Assembly (NCBI GenBank): GCA_016793325.1
Contig: JAEUKI010000052.1
Location: forward strand, 248,001 to 312,000
DNA length: 64,000 nt
From: Myxococcales bacterium
Lineage (GTDB): Bacteria > Myxococcota_A > Polyangia > Polyangiales > Ga0077539
Direction of reading: 5' to 3'
Numbering within the stretch: the stretch's first letter is position 1; every line of letters starts with the position of its first letter. A program made the position numbers and the translations under genes. This document shows positions 25,373 to 34,261 of this stretch, in pieces. A model generated the notes under the pieces. The model was not told the origin of the DNA, did not search any database, and was given only the letters and a program-made list of their open reading frames with translations.

Positions 25373-26506
25373 ATGGCCAAGGAAAAGAGCGGCGAACGCA
25401 AGCCGGGAACGCCCACGAACCGCGACCACGAGACGATCGACAAGATCCAAAAACTCGCGCTCAACGCCGTCGTGGCCGCGCGCACGGGGAAGAACCCGAC
25501 CGTCGAGATCCCGGTCCGCGCGCTGTCCAACGTTCAGTTCAACGAGGACCGCCGGATCATCGAGCTCGGCGATCGCAAGGCGTCGCGCGAGTTCTTCAAC
25601 ACGTCGATGGCCAAGAAGTTCATGCAGACCTTCTTGGTCGCCAACGAGTGCCGAAAGCTCATCGCCGAGCAAAAGACGATCAGCATTCGTCAGATGTATT
25701 ACAAGACGAAGCACACGCTGAAGGGCACCAGCGAGAACACCTTCGACGAGCAGGCCGAGAGCGACCCGATCATCGAGGACGTCGAGGTGTCGATCGACGC
25801 CCTCCGCGAAGAGCTGCACTTGTTCGCGAACAAGCGCGGGCTCGTCGTGGGGCAGCTCACCGTCGACGACGCTGGCGATCAGATCGACCTCCGGCGCATG
25901 GGCCGCGGCGGATGGGGGATTCCCTCGATCTGCGAAGAAGACGCGCTGAAGTTCGTCCGGTGCGACGCCGAGTTCGTCCTCGTCGTCGAGAAGCAAGCCA
26001 TCTGGCACCGGCTCAACGAAGACCGCTTCTGGGAGCGCTCGAAGTGCATCTTGATGACCACCGAAGGCCAAGCGGCGCGCGGCTCGCGGCGGCTTTTGCA
26101 ACGGATGTCGACGGAGCTCAAGCTGCCCATCTACGTGCTCGTCGATAGCGATCCGTGGGGGCTCTACATCTACTCGGTGCTCAAGCAGGGCTCGATCAAC
26201 CTCGCGTACGAGTCGATGCGCATGGCCGTTCCGGGCGTGCGCTATCTCGGGATGAGCGCGATGGACTTCAAGAAGTTCACGCTCTCGAGCGCGGTGCAGA
26301 TCAAGCTGACCAAAGAGGACCTCGAGCGCGCTAAGCAGATCCGCGCGTACCCGTGGTTCGCCGAGAAGCAGTGGCAGCGCGAGATCGACGCGCTCGTGTC
26401 CAACGGCTTCAAGATGGAGCTCGACGGTCTTCTCACGAAGGACACGAGCTTCATCTCGAACGAGTACGTGCCCAAGAAGCTCCGCGACAAAGACTTCTTG
26501 GTGTGA
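25373..26506 (+). CDS. top6A: DNA topoisomerase VI subunit A (Spo11-like)
   Basis: The DNA-cleaving subunit of Topo VI, homologous to Spo11. The 377-residue protein has the winged-helix catalytic region SIRQMYYKTKH with Tyr109/Tyr110 (the second is the probable nucleophile) and a Toprim domain with the metal-binding glutamate in VLVVEKQAIW and the aspartates in VLVDSDPWGLYI. Length is near the family norm. ATG at 25373 has a ribosome binding site GGAGAG 7 bp upstream (25360-25365). It follows the B subunit by 89 bp on the same strand and both must form the A2B2 enzyme. Confidence 0.94.
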   Translation: MAKEKSGERKPGTPTNRDHETIDKIQKLALNAVVAARTGKNPTVEIPVRALSNVQFNEDRRIIELGDRKASREFFNTSMAKKFMQTFLVANECRKLIAEQKTISIRQMYYKTKHTLKGTSENTFDEQAESDPIIEDVEVSIDALREELHLFANKRGLVVGQLTVDDAGDQIDLRRMGRGGWGIPSICEEDALKFVRCDAEFVLVVEKQAIWHRLNEDRFWERSKCILMTTEGQAARGSRRLLQRMSTELKLPIYVLVDSDPWGLYIYSVLKQGSINLAYESMRMAVPGVRYLGMSAMDFKKFTLSSAVQIKLTKEDLERAKQIRAYPWFAEKQWQREIDALVSNGFKMELDGLLTKDTSFISNEYVPKKLRDKDFLV

Positions 26507-26530
26507 GCGCTCCGCGCGCGGGAGGGCGCG

Positions 26531-28129
26531 CTATCGCGCGAGGTCGAGGCCGCCGGGGTACATGTAGCTCGTGTAGGGGGCGATGCCGATGACCTTGATT
26601 CCGAACGGGCGACCGTCGCTCGAGTTGATTCTGTGTGTCCCTGGCGTGATCCGCGCGCGGTGCACGGTCCACGGGGTGCTCTCGATGAACTCGCGCGAGG
26701 CCATCCAGGGATTTCCGTCGAGCAAGAGGGTCGTGTTCGTGGGGCCCACGGCCTGCAAGAAGCTCGTCGTGTACGTCGCGGGAACGACGAACACGTAGTC
26801 CGATCGATACTGCCGCGTGGGCACTTCGAGCACCATCGCGGGGTCACCCGTCGTCGCGCCGGGCGTCGCGGCTTGGCCCATCATGTATTGACCGACGAGC
26901 ACCGGCGCCGTCGCTTCGACGAGCAGATCCTCGTTGTGATCGAACTCGACGTACTGCCCGCGCCGAAGCGTCGCTGGCGGCCGCGCCCACGAGGGGGTGA
27001 AGCGCACGACCGTTCCGTCTTGGGACGCGAGAACGCGCAAGAGGTACGCCTCGTTGGCGCCGCGATCGCGCAGGGCGCTCACAGCCACTTGTGTGCCCCA
27101 CGTGTTGGTGGGGAAGAGCTGCTCTTCGAGGTGGTCGCACGCGCCGAGCGATCCGTCGCGCGAGATGTTGGTGCAGTCGACGCCTGCGAAGACGGCGACG
27201 GGGCGCGTGGCTGTGACGGTCGTCCCCGTGAAGTCCGTCGCGGCGCCGTCGGACACGAGCTGCAGCACGTCGCCGCGCGTGATCGTGAAGGTGAACGTCG
27301 CGCCCGCGGGGATCGGGCGGATCGGGGTCGTCCCGCGAATGCTCGCGGTGACCGCCGCAGATGGAACGATCGTGACCTGCGTCGGCTCTTCGACGGTGCC
27401 GACGACGGACACAAACGAGAACGCCGCGAACGTGCCGTGCGCGAGCACGAGGTACTCGGTCCCGAGCGCTGGCGTCGGCAGGAGCAACGACGCGTCGTTG
27501 GTGTACGACCGCGAGACGCACCCCTCGGCGTTGCGCGTCTCGAACTCGAGCGGGTTGAACTGGTACACGGTCACGGGGCTCGAGGCCTGCACGCGATACG
27601 CGCCCGCGCGCACGAACGCAGACGCGGGGCTCCCGCCGCCGCCTTCGCAGCACTCGGCGTCGCAACAGCCTGGCTGACAGCTCGTCGTTCGAAACGAGTG
27701 ATTCGAGAGCGACTGCACCCACGGAAGTCGCTCGGTGTGCGCGCCGCCGGGCGCCACAGAGAAGCGCCTCGGCGCGGGGAGCGCGCCGCCGGTGACGGTG
27801 ATGTCCACCGCGGCGGTGCTGGGATTTCCCACGGCGATCGCGAAATTGAAGGGGTTGGGATCCGGGAGATTCGAGTTGGTCGTCGAGACCGCCCAGAACT
27901 CCGTTCCGAGATAAGTAGGCCGGACGTCCGGGGGAGGACCTGCGTCGACGATGTCTGCGCCTGCTTCCCGAACGTCCGCGGCGTCGAAGAGAGCCGCGTC
28001 ACGCATGGGGTCCGGCACACGTAACCCGGTCTTGGCGCCGCATCCGCCGAGGGCGAGCGCGAACACTGCTCCAGCAAGCGCGATCGACCCCAGAGGGGCC
28101 TTTCGCTCTCGTCCCGTACGTCCGACCAT
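26531..28129 (-). CDS. IgGFc-binding-family surface lipoprotein (first copy)
   Basis: A 532-residue lipoprotein with a lipobox LALGGC near residue 30 and a short Asp/Ala-rich linker. The mature part matches the IgGFc-binding N-terminal domain family seen in many myxobacteria: FWAVSTTNSNL near the start, TVYQFNPLEFETRN, NDASLLLPTPALGTEYLVLA, HLEEQLFPTNTWGTQVAVS, and the ending PYTSYMYPGGLDLAR. Cysteine-rich segment CQPGCCDAECC suggests disulfides. The family is named after a mucosal IgG-Fc binding protein, but bacterial members have no proven IgG role; surface adhesion is the best guess. Convergent with Topo VI A. A paralog lies at 40952-42817. Confidence 0.8.
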   Translation of the reverse strand: MVGRTGRERKAPLGSIALAGAVFALALGGCGAKTGLRVPDPMRDAALFDAADVREAGADIVDAGPPPDVRPTYLGTEFWAVSTTNSNLPDPNPFNFAIAVGNPSTAAVDITVTGGALPAPRRFSVAPGGAHTERLPWVQSLSNHSFRTTSCQPGCCDAECCEGGGGSPASAFVRAGAYRVQASSPVTVYQFNPLEFETRNAEGCVSRSYTNDASLLLPTPALGTEYLVLAHGTFAAFSFVSVVGTVEEPTQVTIVPSAAVTASIRGTTPIRPIPAGATFTFTITRGDVLQLVSDGAATDFTGTTVTATRPVAVFAGVDCTNISRDGSLGACDHLEEQLFPTNTWGTQVAVSALRDRGANEAYLLRVLASQDGTVVRFTPSWARPPATLRRGQYVEFDHNEDLLVEATAPVLVGQYMMGQAATPGATTGDPAMVLEVPTRQYRSDYVFVVPATYTTSFLQAVGPTNTTLLLDGNPWMASREFIESTPWTVHRARITPGTHRINSSDGRPFGIKVIGIAPYTSYMYPGGLDLAR

Positions 28130-28211
28130 TCGACCGCACCCTGCAAAGTCACAACCACGTCGCGCTGTGCCGTGATGGGTCCGTGATTTCAGCAGAAAAT
28201 CACCGAGGCGT

Positions 28212-28997
28212 TCAGCGCCGCTCCGCGCTCCGACGGTGCTGCCGGTAGATCCGTAACGCGAACGCGCCCGCGCTCGTGTCTCGAAACCGTTTCACCTCGT
28301 CGGCCATCGCCACGGACAGCTCGCTGATCGGCGGCAACGGCCCTCCGTACGCTTCGGGAAACAGCGCAGGCGCCGCGAGCGCCGCGAACGTGACGTCCGC
28401 CGTCGAGAGCTTGTCACCCACGAGGAACGGGCGTCCGTCCGCGAGGCGCTCACCCACGAAATCAAGGTCCTCTTGAATTCTTGTGCGAGCCCACTCGCGC
28501 GTCGACGGGCCGATGCGGAGGCCTCGACGGATGACCCCCGCGAGCGCTCCGCGCATGGGCCGCAGGAGCGCCGCTTGAATCCATGGGACGCCCTGGGTCG
28601 CGTACGGGATCAGCTTGTCGATCTCGGGCAGAAAGTACGTGTACGCCCAGGCGCGCGACGCGACGCCCATCCTGCGATCGAAGCGGTCTTCGAGGGCGAG
28701 CGCGTCTTCGAGGGCGTCGGGCTCGTCGGGGAGCAGCCGCCGGTCGCTCGAGCTCGCCTCGCGGTCTGCGAGCGCGACGATGTCGGTCGAGTCTGCGAGC
28801 ACGGTGGCTCCACGCACGAAGAGGGGGACCGTGGTCCCGCCGAAGCGCGCGGTGGCGAAGCGGTTGATCGCCGGAGCGTGGCCGCGCTCTTCGAAGGGCA
28901 CGCCGGCGTACTCGAGTGCCCAGCGCGCCTTCTCGCAATAGTGACTGAACGGGATCGTGTAGAGCACCGCGCCGCTCGGCGCGAACGGCGCCTTCAC
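28212..28997 (-). CDS. Glutathione S-transferase family protein
   Basis: A 261-residue GST-like enzyme. The N-terminal thioredoxin-like domain has the motif SHYCEKARWALEYAGVPFEE and the cis-proline segment TTVPLFV followed by ADSTDIVALAD; the C-terminal half is all-helical with the GST N-capping-type FLVGDKLSTADVTFAALAAP. The cysteine in SHYC suggests an Omega/Beta-like thiol mechanism. GTG at 28997 overlaps the TGA of the upstream SDR gene (GTGA, 28994-28997), so the two are coupled. The substrate is unknown; detoxification or lipid-related redox work with its SDR partner is possible. Confidence 0.85.
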   Translation of the reverse strand: MKAPFAPSGAVLYTIPFSHYCEKARWALEYAGVPFEERGHAPAINRFATARFGGTTVPLFVRGATVLADSTDIVALADREASSSDRRLLPDEPDALEDALALEDRFDRRMGVASRAWAYTYFLPEIDKLIPYATQGVPWIQAALLRPMRGALAGVIRRGLRIGPSTREWARTRIQEDLDFVGERLADGRPFLVGDKLSTADVTFAALAAPALFPEAYGGPLPPISELSVAMADEVKRFRDTSAGAFALRIYRQHRRSAERR

Positions 28998-29944
28998 GCG
29001 CGCACCGCGCGCAGGTCGAAGGCGACTTTGCAGAGCGCTTCGCTCGCCTCCCACAGCCGTCGCGCGCCGAGCTGATCGTACGCGCGCGCGGCGGCCTTCA
29101 CCTTTCGAGGGTAGCCGCGGATTTCGCCGATCCCGTCGGGGCCGATGAAGTCGCCGCCTTCGACGTCGCTCGCGACCGCGGCGTACACCGTGGGCAGGCA
29201 GCCCATCGCGGCGGGCTGCGCCATGAACTTGTTCGCGAAGCGCATCACGCCTTCGACGAGGGAGTTTTGCTCCATCTGCGGCCCGACGAGCTGCAGGTTC
29301 GTCGCTGAATATCCAGGGTGACACGCCACCGACACGAGCGGCGCGGACGCGGCGCGCGCGCGGCGGTCGAGCTCGAACGTGAAGAACAAGTTCGCGAGCT
29401 TGCTCTGCGCGTAGGCGCCCCACTTGCTGTAGCGCTTCTCTCCGTGGAGGTCCTCGACGTCGACGCGGCCGTTCTTGTGAACGAGCGAGCTGACGTTGAC
29501 GACGCGGGGCTTGTCCGTCGCGAGCAGCGCAGGAAGGAGCCTCGCGGTGAGCGCGAAGTGCCCGAGGTGATTGGTCCCGATCTGCATCTCGAAGCCGTCC
29601 GCGGTGAGCGTTCGAGGGAGCGCCATGACGCCCGCGTTGTTGACGAGGACGTCGAGGGTCTTCTCGCTCGCGAGGTACTCGTCGGCGAAGCGCTGGACCG
29701 ACGCGAGGCTCGCGAGGTCGAGCGAGCGCACGTGGACGTCGGCGCCGGGGTGTTGCGCGAGCAGCTGCTCCTTGGCGCGCTTGCCTTTGTCCGCGCTGCG
29801 AACGGCGAGCGTGACGCGAGCGCCTTTGCTCGCGAAGATGTGCGCGGCGTCGAGGCCGATTCCGCTGTTGGCGCCGGTGACGATGAATCGTTTGCCGACG
29901 AGCGAGGGGACGGACTCCGCGGCGAAGTGATTTTGCGGGCTCAC
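28994..29944 (-). CDS. Short-chain dehydrogenase/reductase (retinol dehydrogenase/WWOX-like)
   Basis: A 316-residue NADP-dependent oxidoreductase. It has the Rossmann motif TGANSGIG at 23-30, NNAGVM, the catalytic serine in NVSSLVHK and the YAQSK catalytic pair, and the C-terminal HPGYSATNL segment typical of the retinol-dehydrogenase-like SDR subfamily. Start is GTG at 29944. It is coupled to the downstream GST by a 4-bp overlap and follows the fatty acid hydroxylase gene (61 bp gap). The substrate is unknown. Confidence 0.88.
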   Translation of the reverse strand: MSPQNHFAAESVPSLVGKRFIVTGANSGIGLDAAHIFASKGARVTLAVRSADKGKRAKEQLLAQHPGADVHVRSLDLASLASVQRFADEYLASEKTLDVLVNNAGVMALPRTLTADGFEMQIGTNHLGHFALTARLLPALLATDKPRVVNVSSLVHKNGRVDVEDLHGEKRYSKWGAYAQSKLANLFFTFELDRRARAASAPLVSVACHPGYSATNLQLVGPQMEQNSLVEGVMRFANKFMAQPAAMGCLPTVYAAVASDVEGGDFIGPDGIGEIRGYPRKVKAAARAYDQLGARRLWEASEALCKVAFDLRAVRA

Positions 29945-30005
29945 GAGCGCCGAGAATAGAGAACTCTCTCTCTCTGTCGAGGCGCTCGCGCTCGGTCGCG
30001 CACGT

Positions 30006-30584
30006 TCACGCGGGGACGGCGGCGGGGTCGCCTTCGCTCACGGGGACTTCGGTGGAGTTGCTCGCGGGCGGAACGGCGGGGGTGGCGTTGGTCTTCGCCA
30101 TGTCCGCGGCTTCTTTGGCGGTCCCGACGTACGGGACGCGCGTCCCCATGACCCAGTCGAACCAGGGCTTGGTCACGCACCAGTTCTTGTCCTGGTCGGG
30201 CCCGAGGTGGTGATCGACGTGCCACGGAACGACCCTTCGCGCCCACTCGGGATCGAGGTGCGACTTGCGGTGCACGTAGTAGTAGTTGGCCGCCGAGTAC
30301 CAGACGCCGAGCGTGAAGAACGGCGCGACGGGCAAGAGCGGCGCGTGGGCGAGGGCGGTGCCGATCACGCCGAGGAGCTCTTTGGTCTTGGCGTTGAGCG
30401 TCGGCGAGATGGGCTTGAGGTACGCCTCGTCGAGGCCCTTGGTCTTGCGCACGACCGCGTGATGCTCGTGCCAGTGAAAGTTCCAAAACGAGCGACGCTT
30501 CTTGCCTTCACCGTGCAAGACGTACTTGTGAATGAACCACTCGCCCGCGTTCGAGTAGAGAAGCGCTAGAGGAAAACCGATCAT
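30006..30584 (-). CDS. Fatty acid hydroxylase/sterol desaturase superfamily protein
   Basis: A 192-residue membrane enzyme with the histidine clusters of the di-iron hydroxylase superfamily: HKYVLH, HWHEHH, YYYVHRKSH and WHVDHH. Hydrophobic segments lie between clusters, and the C-terminal 35 residues are an Ala/Pro/Ser-rich tail. It probably hydroxylates or desaturates a fatty acyl or sphingoid chain in the membrane. ATG at 30584 (MIGFPLALLYSN) is directly before the first helix. It heads a minus-strand set with SDR and GST, and a TetR regulator is divergent, with a clear operator between. Confidence 0.85.
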   Translation of the reverse strand: MIGFPLALLYSNAGEWFIHKYVLHGEGKKRRSFWNFHWHEHHAVVRKTKGLDEAYLKPISPTLNAKTKELLGVIGTALAHAPLLPVAPFFTLGVWYSAANYYYVHRKSHLDPEWARRVVPWHVDHHLGPDQDKNWCVTKPWFDWVMGTRVPYVGTAKEAADMAKTNATPAVPPASNSTEVPVSEGDPAAVPA

Positions 30585-30698
30585 CGCTCGCTCCAATGAT
30601 GAGCGCCGATCGCTTCTCGATCGGCCGTGGATGGGTTGTGCGAGTACGCTCGCCGTGTCGTACCGGCAGCCGCGCTCCGCAGCGCGCCGCCGAAATCG

Positions 30699-30712
30699 TG
30701 ACTGAACAGTCA
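30699..30712. promoter_or_regulatory. TetR-type operator
   Basis: TGACTGAACAGTCA: perfect 6-bp arms around AA, 12 bp before the TetR start codon and 115 bp from the divergent hydroxylase start. TGACTG/CAGTCA half-sites are typical of TetR-family fatty-acid or stress regulators. Confidence 0.65.
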
Positions 30713-30724
30713 GAATATCTACCG

Positions 30725-31444
30725 ATGCAGACCCGAAAGTCAAGGCGGCCTCGTGTCCAGGTCGAAGCCGCGCCGAGCGTGCTTCCGACGGAGCGTCCGG
30801 GGCAGGAGGGCGGAAAGCGCGACGCCAATCGCAAGGCGCGCGCGGCGGCCCTCGCCAGCGCATCGCTCTCGCTCATGCTCCAGCGCGGCGTCGAGGCGGT
30901 GACCATCGACGAGATCGTCTCGAAGGCGGGCGTCGCGAAGGGGTCGTTCTACCGGTACTTCAGGGACAAAGAGGACCTCGTGCGCGCGATCGTCGCGCCG
31001 CTCGAGCGGCCGTTGCGAGAGTCGTTCGAGCGCTGCAAAGCGGCGCTCAGCGACGCGCGCGCGGCAGAGTCGCTCGCGGCGGCGTACGGGCTGTTCGCGG
31101 CCGAGCTCGCGGGGGTGATCTTCGCGCACGGCGCGGTCGTCAGGCTCTATCTCCAAGAGCGTCGGGCGCCCGGCGAAGGGCCACGCGCGCCGATCGCGGA
31201 CCTCGCGCGCTTCGTGGACGCGAGCGCGCTCGAGCTCGCGAGCTTCGCGTGTCAGCGCGGGCTCACGCGGCCGGGCGACTCGCGGGTGAGCGCCGCGGTC
31301 GTCGTGGGCGCCGCCGAGCACCTCGCGTCGATGGCGCTCGCGGGCGACGAATCGCTGCGGGATCCCTCGGTCGCGATGGAGCTCATCGTGATCATCCTCG
31401 ACGGCGTTCGAGCGACGGGCTCGAGCGCGACGTCGAGCGCGTGA
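30725..31444 (+). CDS. TetR family transcriptional regulator
   Basis: A 239-residue repressor. After a basic N-terminal arm of about 45 residues comes the TetR helix-turn-helix (VEAVTIDEIVSKAGVAKGSF then YRYFRDKEDLVRAIV). The ligand-binding half is helical and ends in a weak hydrophobic helix. Start is ATG at 30725 (MQTRKSRRP). The palindrome at 30699-30712 just upstream suggests autoregulation and control of the divergent hydroxylase-SDR-GST set. It may also affect the enoyl-CoA hydratase 52 bp downstream. Confidence 0.9.
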   Translation: MQTRKSRRPRVQVEAAPSVLPTERPGQEGGKRDANRKARAAALASASLSLMLQRGVEAVTIDEIVSKAGVAKGSFYRYFRDKEDLVRAIVAPLERPLRESFERCKAALSDARAAESLAAAYGLFAAELAGVIFAHGAVVRLYLQERRAPGEGPRAPIADLARFVDASALELASFACQRGLTRPGDSRVSAAVVVGAAEHLASMALAGDESLRDPSVAMELIVIILDGVRATGSSATSSA

Positions 31445-31496
31445 ACGATGGGTTGCGCGGCGCGTTCGCGGTATCGTTCGCGCCCACTACGGACCG

Positions 31497-32294
31497 ATGA
31501 CCCAGTACACCGCATTCACAGCGCTCACCGTCCAAGAGGACGGCCCGTTTCGAGTCGTCACGCTCAACCGCCCCGACCGCATGAACGCCCTCTCGCGGGT
31601 TCTCTTGCAAGAGATCGGCGCGGTGTTTCGCGTGCTCTCGGAGGACAAGTCCGCGCGCGTCGTGATCCTGACGGGCGCAGGAGACAAGGCGTTTTGCGCG
31701 GGCGCCGACCTCAAGGAGCGCCAGGGCATGACCGAGAACGACGTTCGCTTGCTGCTGCGTCTCTACCGAGATTCGTTCGGCGCGATCGATCGTTGCCCGA
31801 AGCCCGTGGTGGCAGCGATCAACGGCGTCGCGCTCGGCGGCGGCTTCGAGGTCGCGCTCTCGTGTGATCTCCGCGTGTGCGCTCCGGGCGCGATCGTGGG
31901 CCTGCCCGAGACCTCCCTCGCGATCATCCCCGGCGCCGGTGGAACGCAGCGCCTCTCGCGCCTCGTCGGCCCTGGCCGCGCGAAGGAGCTCATCCTCATG
32001 GCGCGAAAGTGCACCGCGCAAGAGGCGCTCTCGCTCGGGCTCGTCACGGCCGTCGCGCGCGAGGGTCAGCCTGTCGTCGACGCCGCCAAAGAGTTCGCCG
32101 CGCCGCTCGCGAACGGAGCGCCGATCGCGCTCGCCGCCGCGATGGAGGCGATCGACCTGGGATTCGAGCGAGATTTCGAAGCCGGCCTCGACCTCGAGCA
32201 GCTCTGCTACGAGCGCACGCTCGTCAGCGCCGACCGTCGCGAGGCCCTCGCGGCGTTCGCCGAGAAGCGAAAGCCCAGCTACAAGGGCGAGTAG
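31497..32294 (+). CDS. Enoyl-CoA hydratase/isomerase family protein
   Basis: A 265-residue crotonase-fold enzyme. The oxyanion-hole segments are CAGADLKER and [14 protein letters not shown], and both catalytic glutamates are present (GGGFEVAL and [18 protein letters not shown]). Hydrates enoyl-CoA in beta-oxidation; the resemblance to AUH-type methylglutaconyl-CoA hydratase and the acyl-CoA carboxylase beta gene 2 kb downstream raise the option of leucine degradation. Start is ATG at 31497. Follows the TetR gene. Confidence 0.9.
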   Translation: MTQYTAFTALTVQEDGPFRVVTLNRPDRMNALSRVLLQEIGAVFRVLSEDKSARVVILTGAGDKAFCAGADLKERQGMTENDVRLLLRLYRDSFGAIDRCPKPVVAAINGVALGGGFEVALSCDLRVCAPGAIVGLPETSLAIIPGAGGTQRLSRLVGPGRAKELILMARKCTAQEALSLGLVTAVAREGQPVVDAAKEFAAPLANGAPIALAAAMEAIDLGFERDFEAGLDLEQLCYERTLVSADRREALAAFAEKRKPSYKGE

Positions 32295-32335
32295 CCGTTG
32301 ACCGGGTCGACGCGGGTGCGCACCCCTCGCGCCCC

Positions 32336-32926
32336 GTGACTGCGTCGCACGAAATCCGCGCGGACTACCACCACGACACGATCGTCGTGTACCAAGCGTA
32401 CGACGATCGCATCGCGGACAGCGCGCTCGCGAAGGGGCGCTTCGTGGGGCCGCACTTCTCGTTCTCGCGCATGACGTGGATCAAGCCGAGCTTCCTCTGG
32501 CTGATGCACCGCAGTCGCTTCGGGACCGCGAAGGGGCAGACGCGCGTGCTCGCTGTGCGCATCACGCGCGCGGGCTTCGATCGAGCGCTCGCGCTCGGCG
32601 TGAGCACCGATCCGACGGCGCGGATGTTCGCTTCGTACGACCTTTGGCGCGCAGCGTTCGACGCGGCGTTGGTGCACGTTCAGTGGGACACCGAGCGATC
32701 GATCACGGGGTCGGCGTTCGGGCACTACAGCATTCAGGTCGGGCTCAGCCGCCACGTGATCCGCGAGTTCGTCGACGATTGGATCGTATCGATCTCGGAC
32801 ATGACCGAGCGCGTCGCGAAGCTGCGCGAGTGCGTTCGCTCGGGGCGCATCGATCGGGCGAGGGCGCTCCTCCCGAGCGAGCGGCCGTACGCCGTCCCCG
32901 ACGAGATCGCGCGTCGCTGGAGCTGA
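32336..32926 (+). CDS. DUF4291 family protein
   Basis: A 196-residue soluble protein with the DUF4291 pattern: [19 protein letters not shown], then [27 protein letters not shown], and a conserved VQWDTER segment. The family is widespread in bacteria and fungi and its function is unknown. No ATG is available; GTG at 32336 ([11 protein letters not shown]) is the best start. It follows enoyl-CoA hydratase by 41 bp and is convergent with the DNA-repair fusion gene (21 bp). Confidence 0.85.
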   Translation: MTASHEIRADYHHDTIVVYQAYDDRIADSALAKGRFVGPHFSFSRMTWIKPSFLWLMHRSRFGTAKGQTRVLAVRITRAGFDRALALGVSTDPTARMFASYDLWRAAFDAALVHVQWDTERSITGSAFGHYSIQVGLSRHVIREFVDDWIVSISDMTERVAKLRECVRSGRIDRARALLPSERPYAVPDEIARRWS

Positions 32927-32947
32927 GCGGCTGCGGTCGAATGGGGC

Positions 32948-34135
32948 CTACGCGTCGAGGTCGTTGGCGCGCCAGAGGTACCAGCTCGCGACGCTGCGAT
33001 ACGGGGCCCATTTGGCTGCGCGTTCGGTCATCTCGGCCTTCGACGGGAGCTCTCCGCCGAACGTTCGCGCGAAGCCCTTCTTCACGCCGTAGTCGTCGAC
33101 GGGCCACACGTCGCCGCGGCCCAAGCGAAACATGAGCATCATCTCGACGGTCCAGCGACCCACGCCCCGCACGTTGGTGAGACGCTCGATGACCTCTTCG
33201 TCCGAGAGCTTCGACAGCGCCGCGAGCGAAGGGACGCTCCCGTCGGCGCACTTCTTCGCGAGGTCCTTGATGGCCGCTGTTTTCGCAGTCGAGAGCCCCG
33301 CTCCGCGCAGCTTCTCGTCGCTCGCTCGCGCGACGAGCGCGGGCGAGGGCCCCGCGACGTCGAACGGAAACAGCGCGCACACGCGGGTCCAGATCGTCTC
33401 GGCGGCGCTCCCCGTGAGCTGCTGAAACGCGATCGCGCGGGCGACGGCGAAGAAGACGCTCGGCGTGGGATCGAGGCGCATCGCGAAGGGGCCCACGCGC
33501 TCGATGAGCGCGCGAAGCTTCTTGTCACTTGATTTCAGGTGCTCGACCGCCGCGGTCGGGTCGAACGCGAACGTGCCGGGGGATTTCTTCGAGAGCATCG
33601 CGTCTCGCTCGCGCGAGAGCATCCGGAGCTTGGTCTCGACGCCGCCCTCGGCCGAGAACCCGCCGAGCTTCATGTCCGACGCGAGCACGCGATGGCACGG
33701 AACGACGATGGGAAAGCGATTCTTCTGCATCGCTTGTCCGACTGCGCGCGATGCGCCGGGGCTCGAGAGCGACTCCGCGAGCGCTCCGTACGTGCGCGTC
33801 TCGCCTGGGGCGATCTTTCGCGCGGCCTCGTACACGCGCTGGTGAAACGGTGGAATGCCCCGCAGGTCGAGCGCGATCGCGGACAGGTCCGCGGAGCCGT
33901 CGTCGACGAGCGCCCGCATCGCGTCGATCGCCGCGCGCGCTCGTGCGTCGGGCTCGCGTTCGACCACGCCCTCGCGCCGCTCGCGCACGCGCCGGACGAG
34001 CGCCGCGGGCGACTTGTCCGGGAGGAACACCGCGGAGATACCGCGCTCGTTCCACGCGAGGGCGCAGGGGCCGAGGCGCGTTTCGAACTTGGCGAACGAC
34101 TCGCTGGTGGCGCCTGCGTCGAGGATCGGTCTCAT
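32948..34135 (-). CDS. Ogt-AlkA fusion: methylguanine methyltransferase joined to 3-methyladenine DNA glycosylase
   Basis: One 395-residue frame carries two alkylation-repair enzymes. Residues 1-175 are an O6-alkylguanine-DNA alkyltransferase with the acceptor Cys147 in PCHRV, the RTYGALA loop and the arginine finger region SRAVGQAM. Residues about 185-395 are an HhH-GPD glycosylase of the AlkA type: FQQLTGSAAETIW, the hairpin LTNVRGVGRWTVEMML, and the catalytic aspartate at 347/348 in WPVDDYG. The linker is only about 15 residues. Direct reversal and base excision of alkylated DNA are thus in one polypeptide. ATG at 34135 fits the Ogt N-terminus. Ada-AlkA fusions are well known; an Ogt-AlkA order is less common. 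Confidence 0.92.
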   Translation of the reverse strand: MRPILDAGATSESFAKFETRLGPCALAWNERGISAVFLPDKSPAALVRRVRERREGVVEREPDARARAAIDAMRALVDDGSADLSAIALDLRGIPPFHQRVYEAARKIAPGETRTYGALAESLSSPGASRAVGQAMQKNRFPIVVPCHRVLASDMKLGGFSAEGGVETKLRMLSRERDAMLSKKSPGTFAFDPTAAVEHLKSSDKKLRALIERVGPFAMRLDPTPSVFFAVARAIAFQQLTGSAAETIWTRVCALFPFDVAGPSPALVARASDEKLRGAGLSTAKTAAIKDLAKKCADGSVPSLAALSKLSDEEVIERLTNVRGVGRWTVEMMLMFRLGRGDVWPVDDYGVKKGFARTFGGELPSKAEMTERAAKWAPYRSVASWYLWRANDLDA

Positions 34136-34261
34136 CGCGAGCTGGGAGCTTCGTACCGCATCGCGAACACGGTCAACGCGCGAGCCTCGCGGGTCACGAA
34201 GTGACAGAAACCGCGGCGACCATTCACGGACCTTCGCGTTCGTGGTAGCGAACGGGCGCCT

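Noticed and set aside
28183-28203. Inverted repeat GTGATTT/AAATCAC between the GST and IgGFc-type genes
   Set aside because: 7-bp AT-rich arms, no T-tract in the minus direction and no gene start close by; too weak to call an operator or terminator.
32948-34135. Ogt-AlkA fusion as two genes merged by a frameshift
   Set aside because: The reading frame is continuous with a normal short linker, and no internal start with a ribosome binding site is seen; a natural fusion is simpler.
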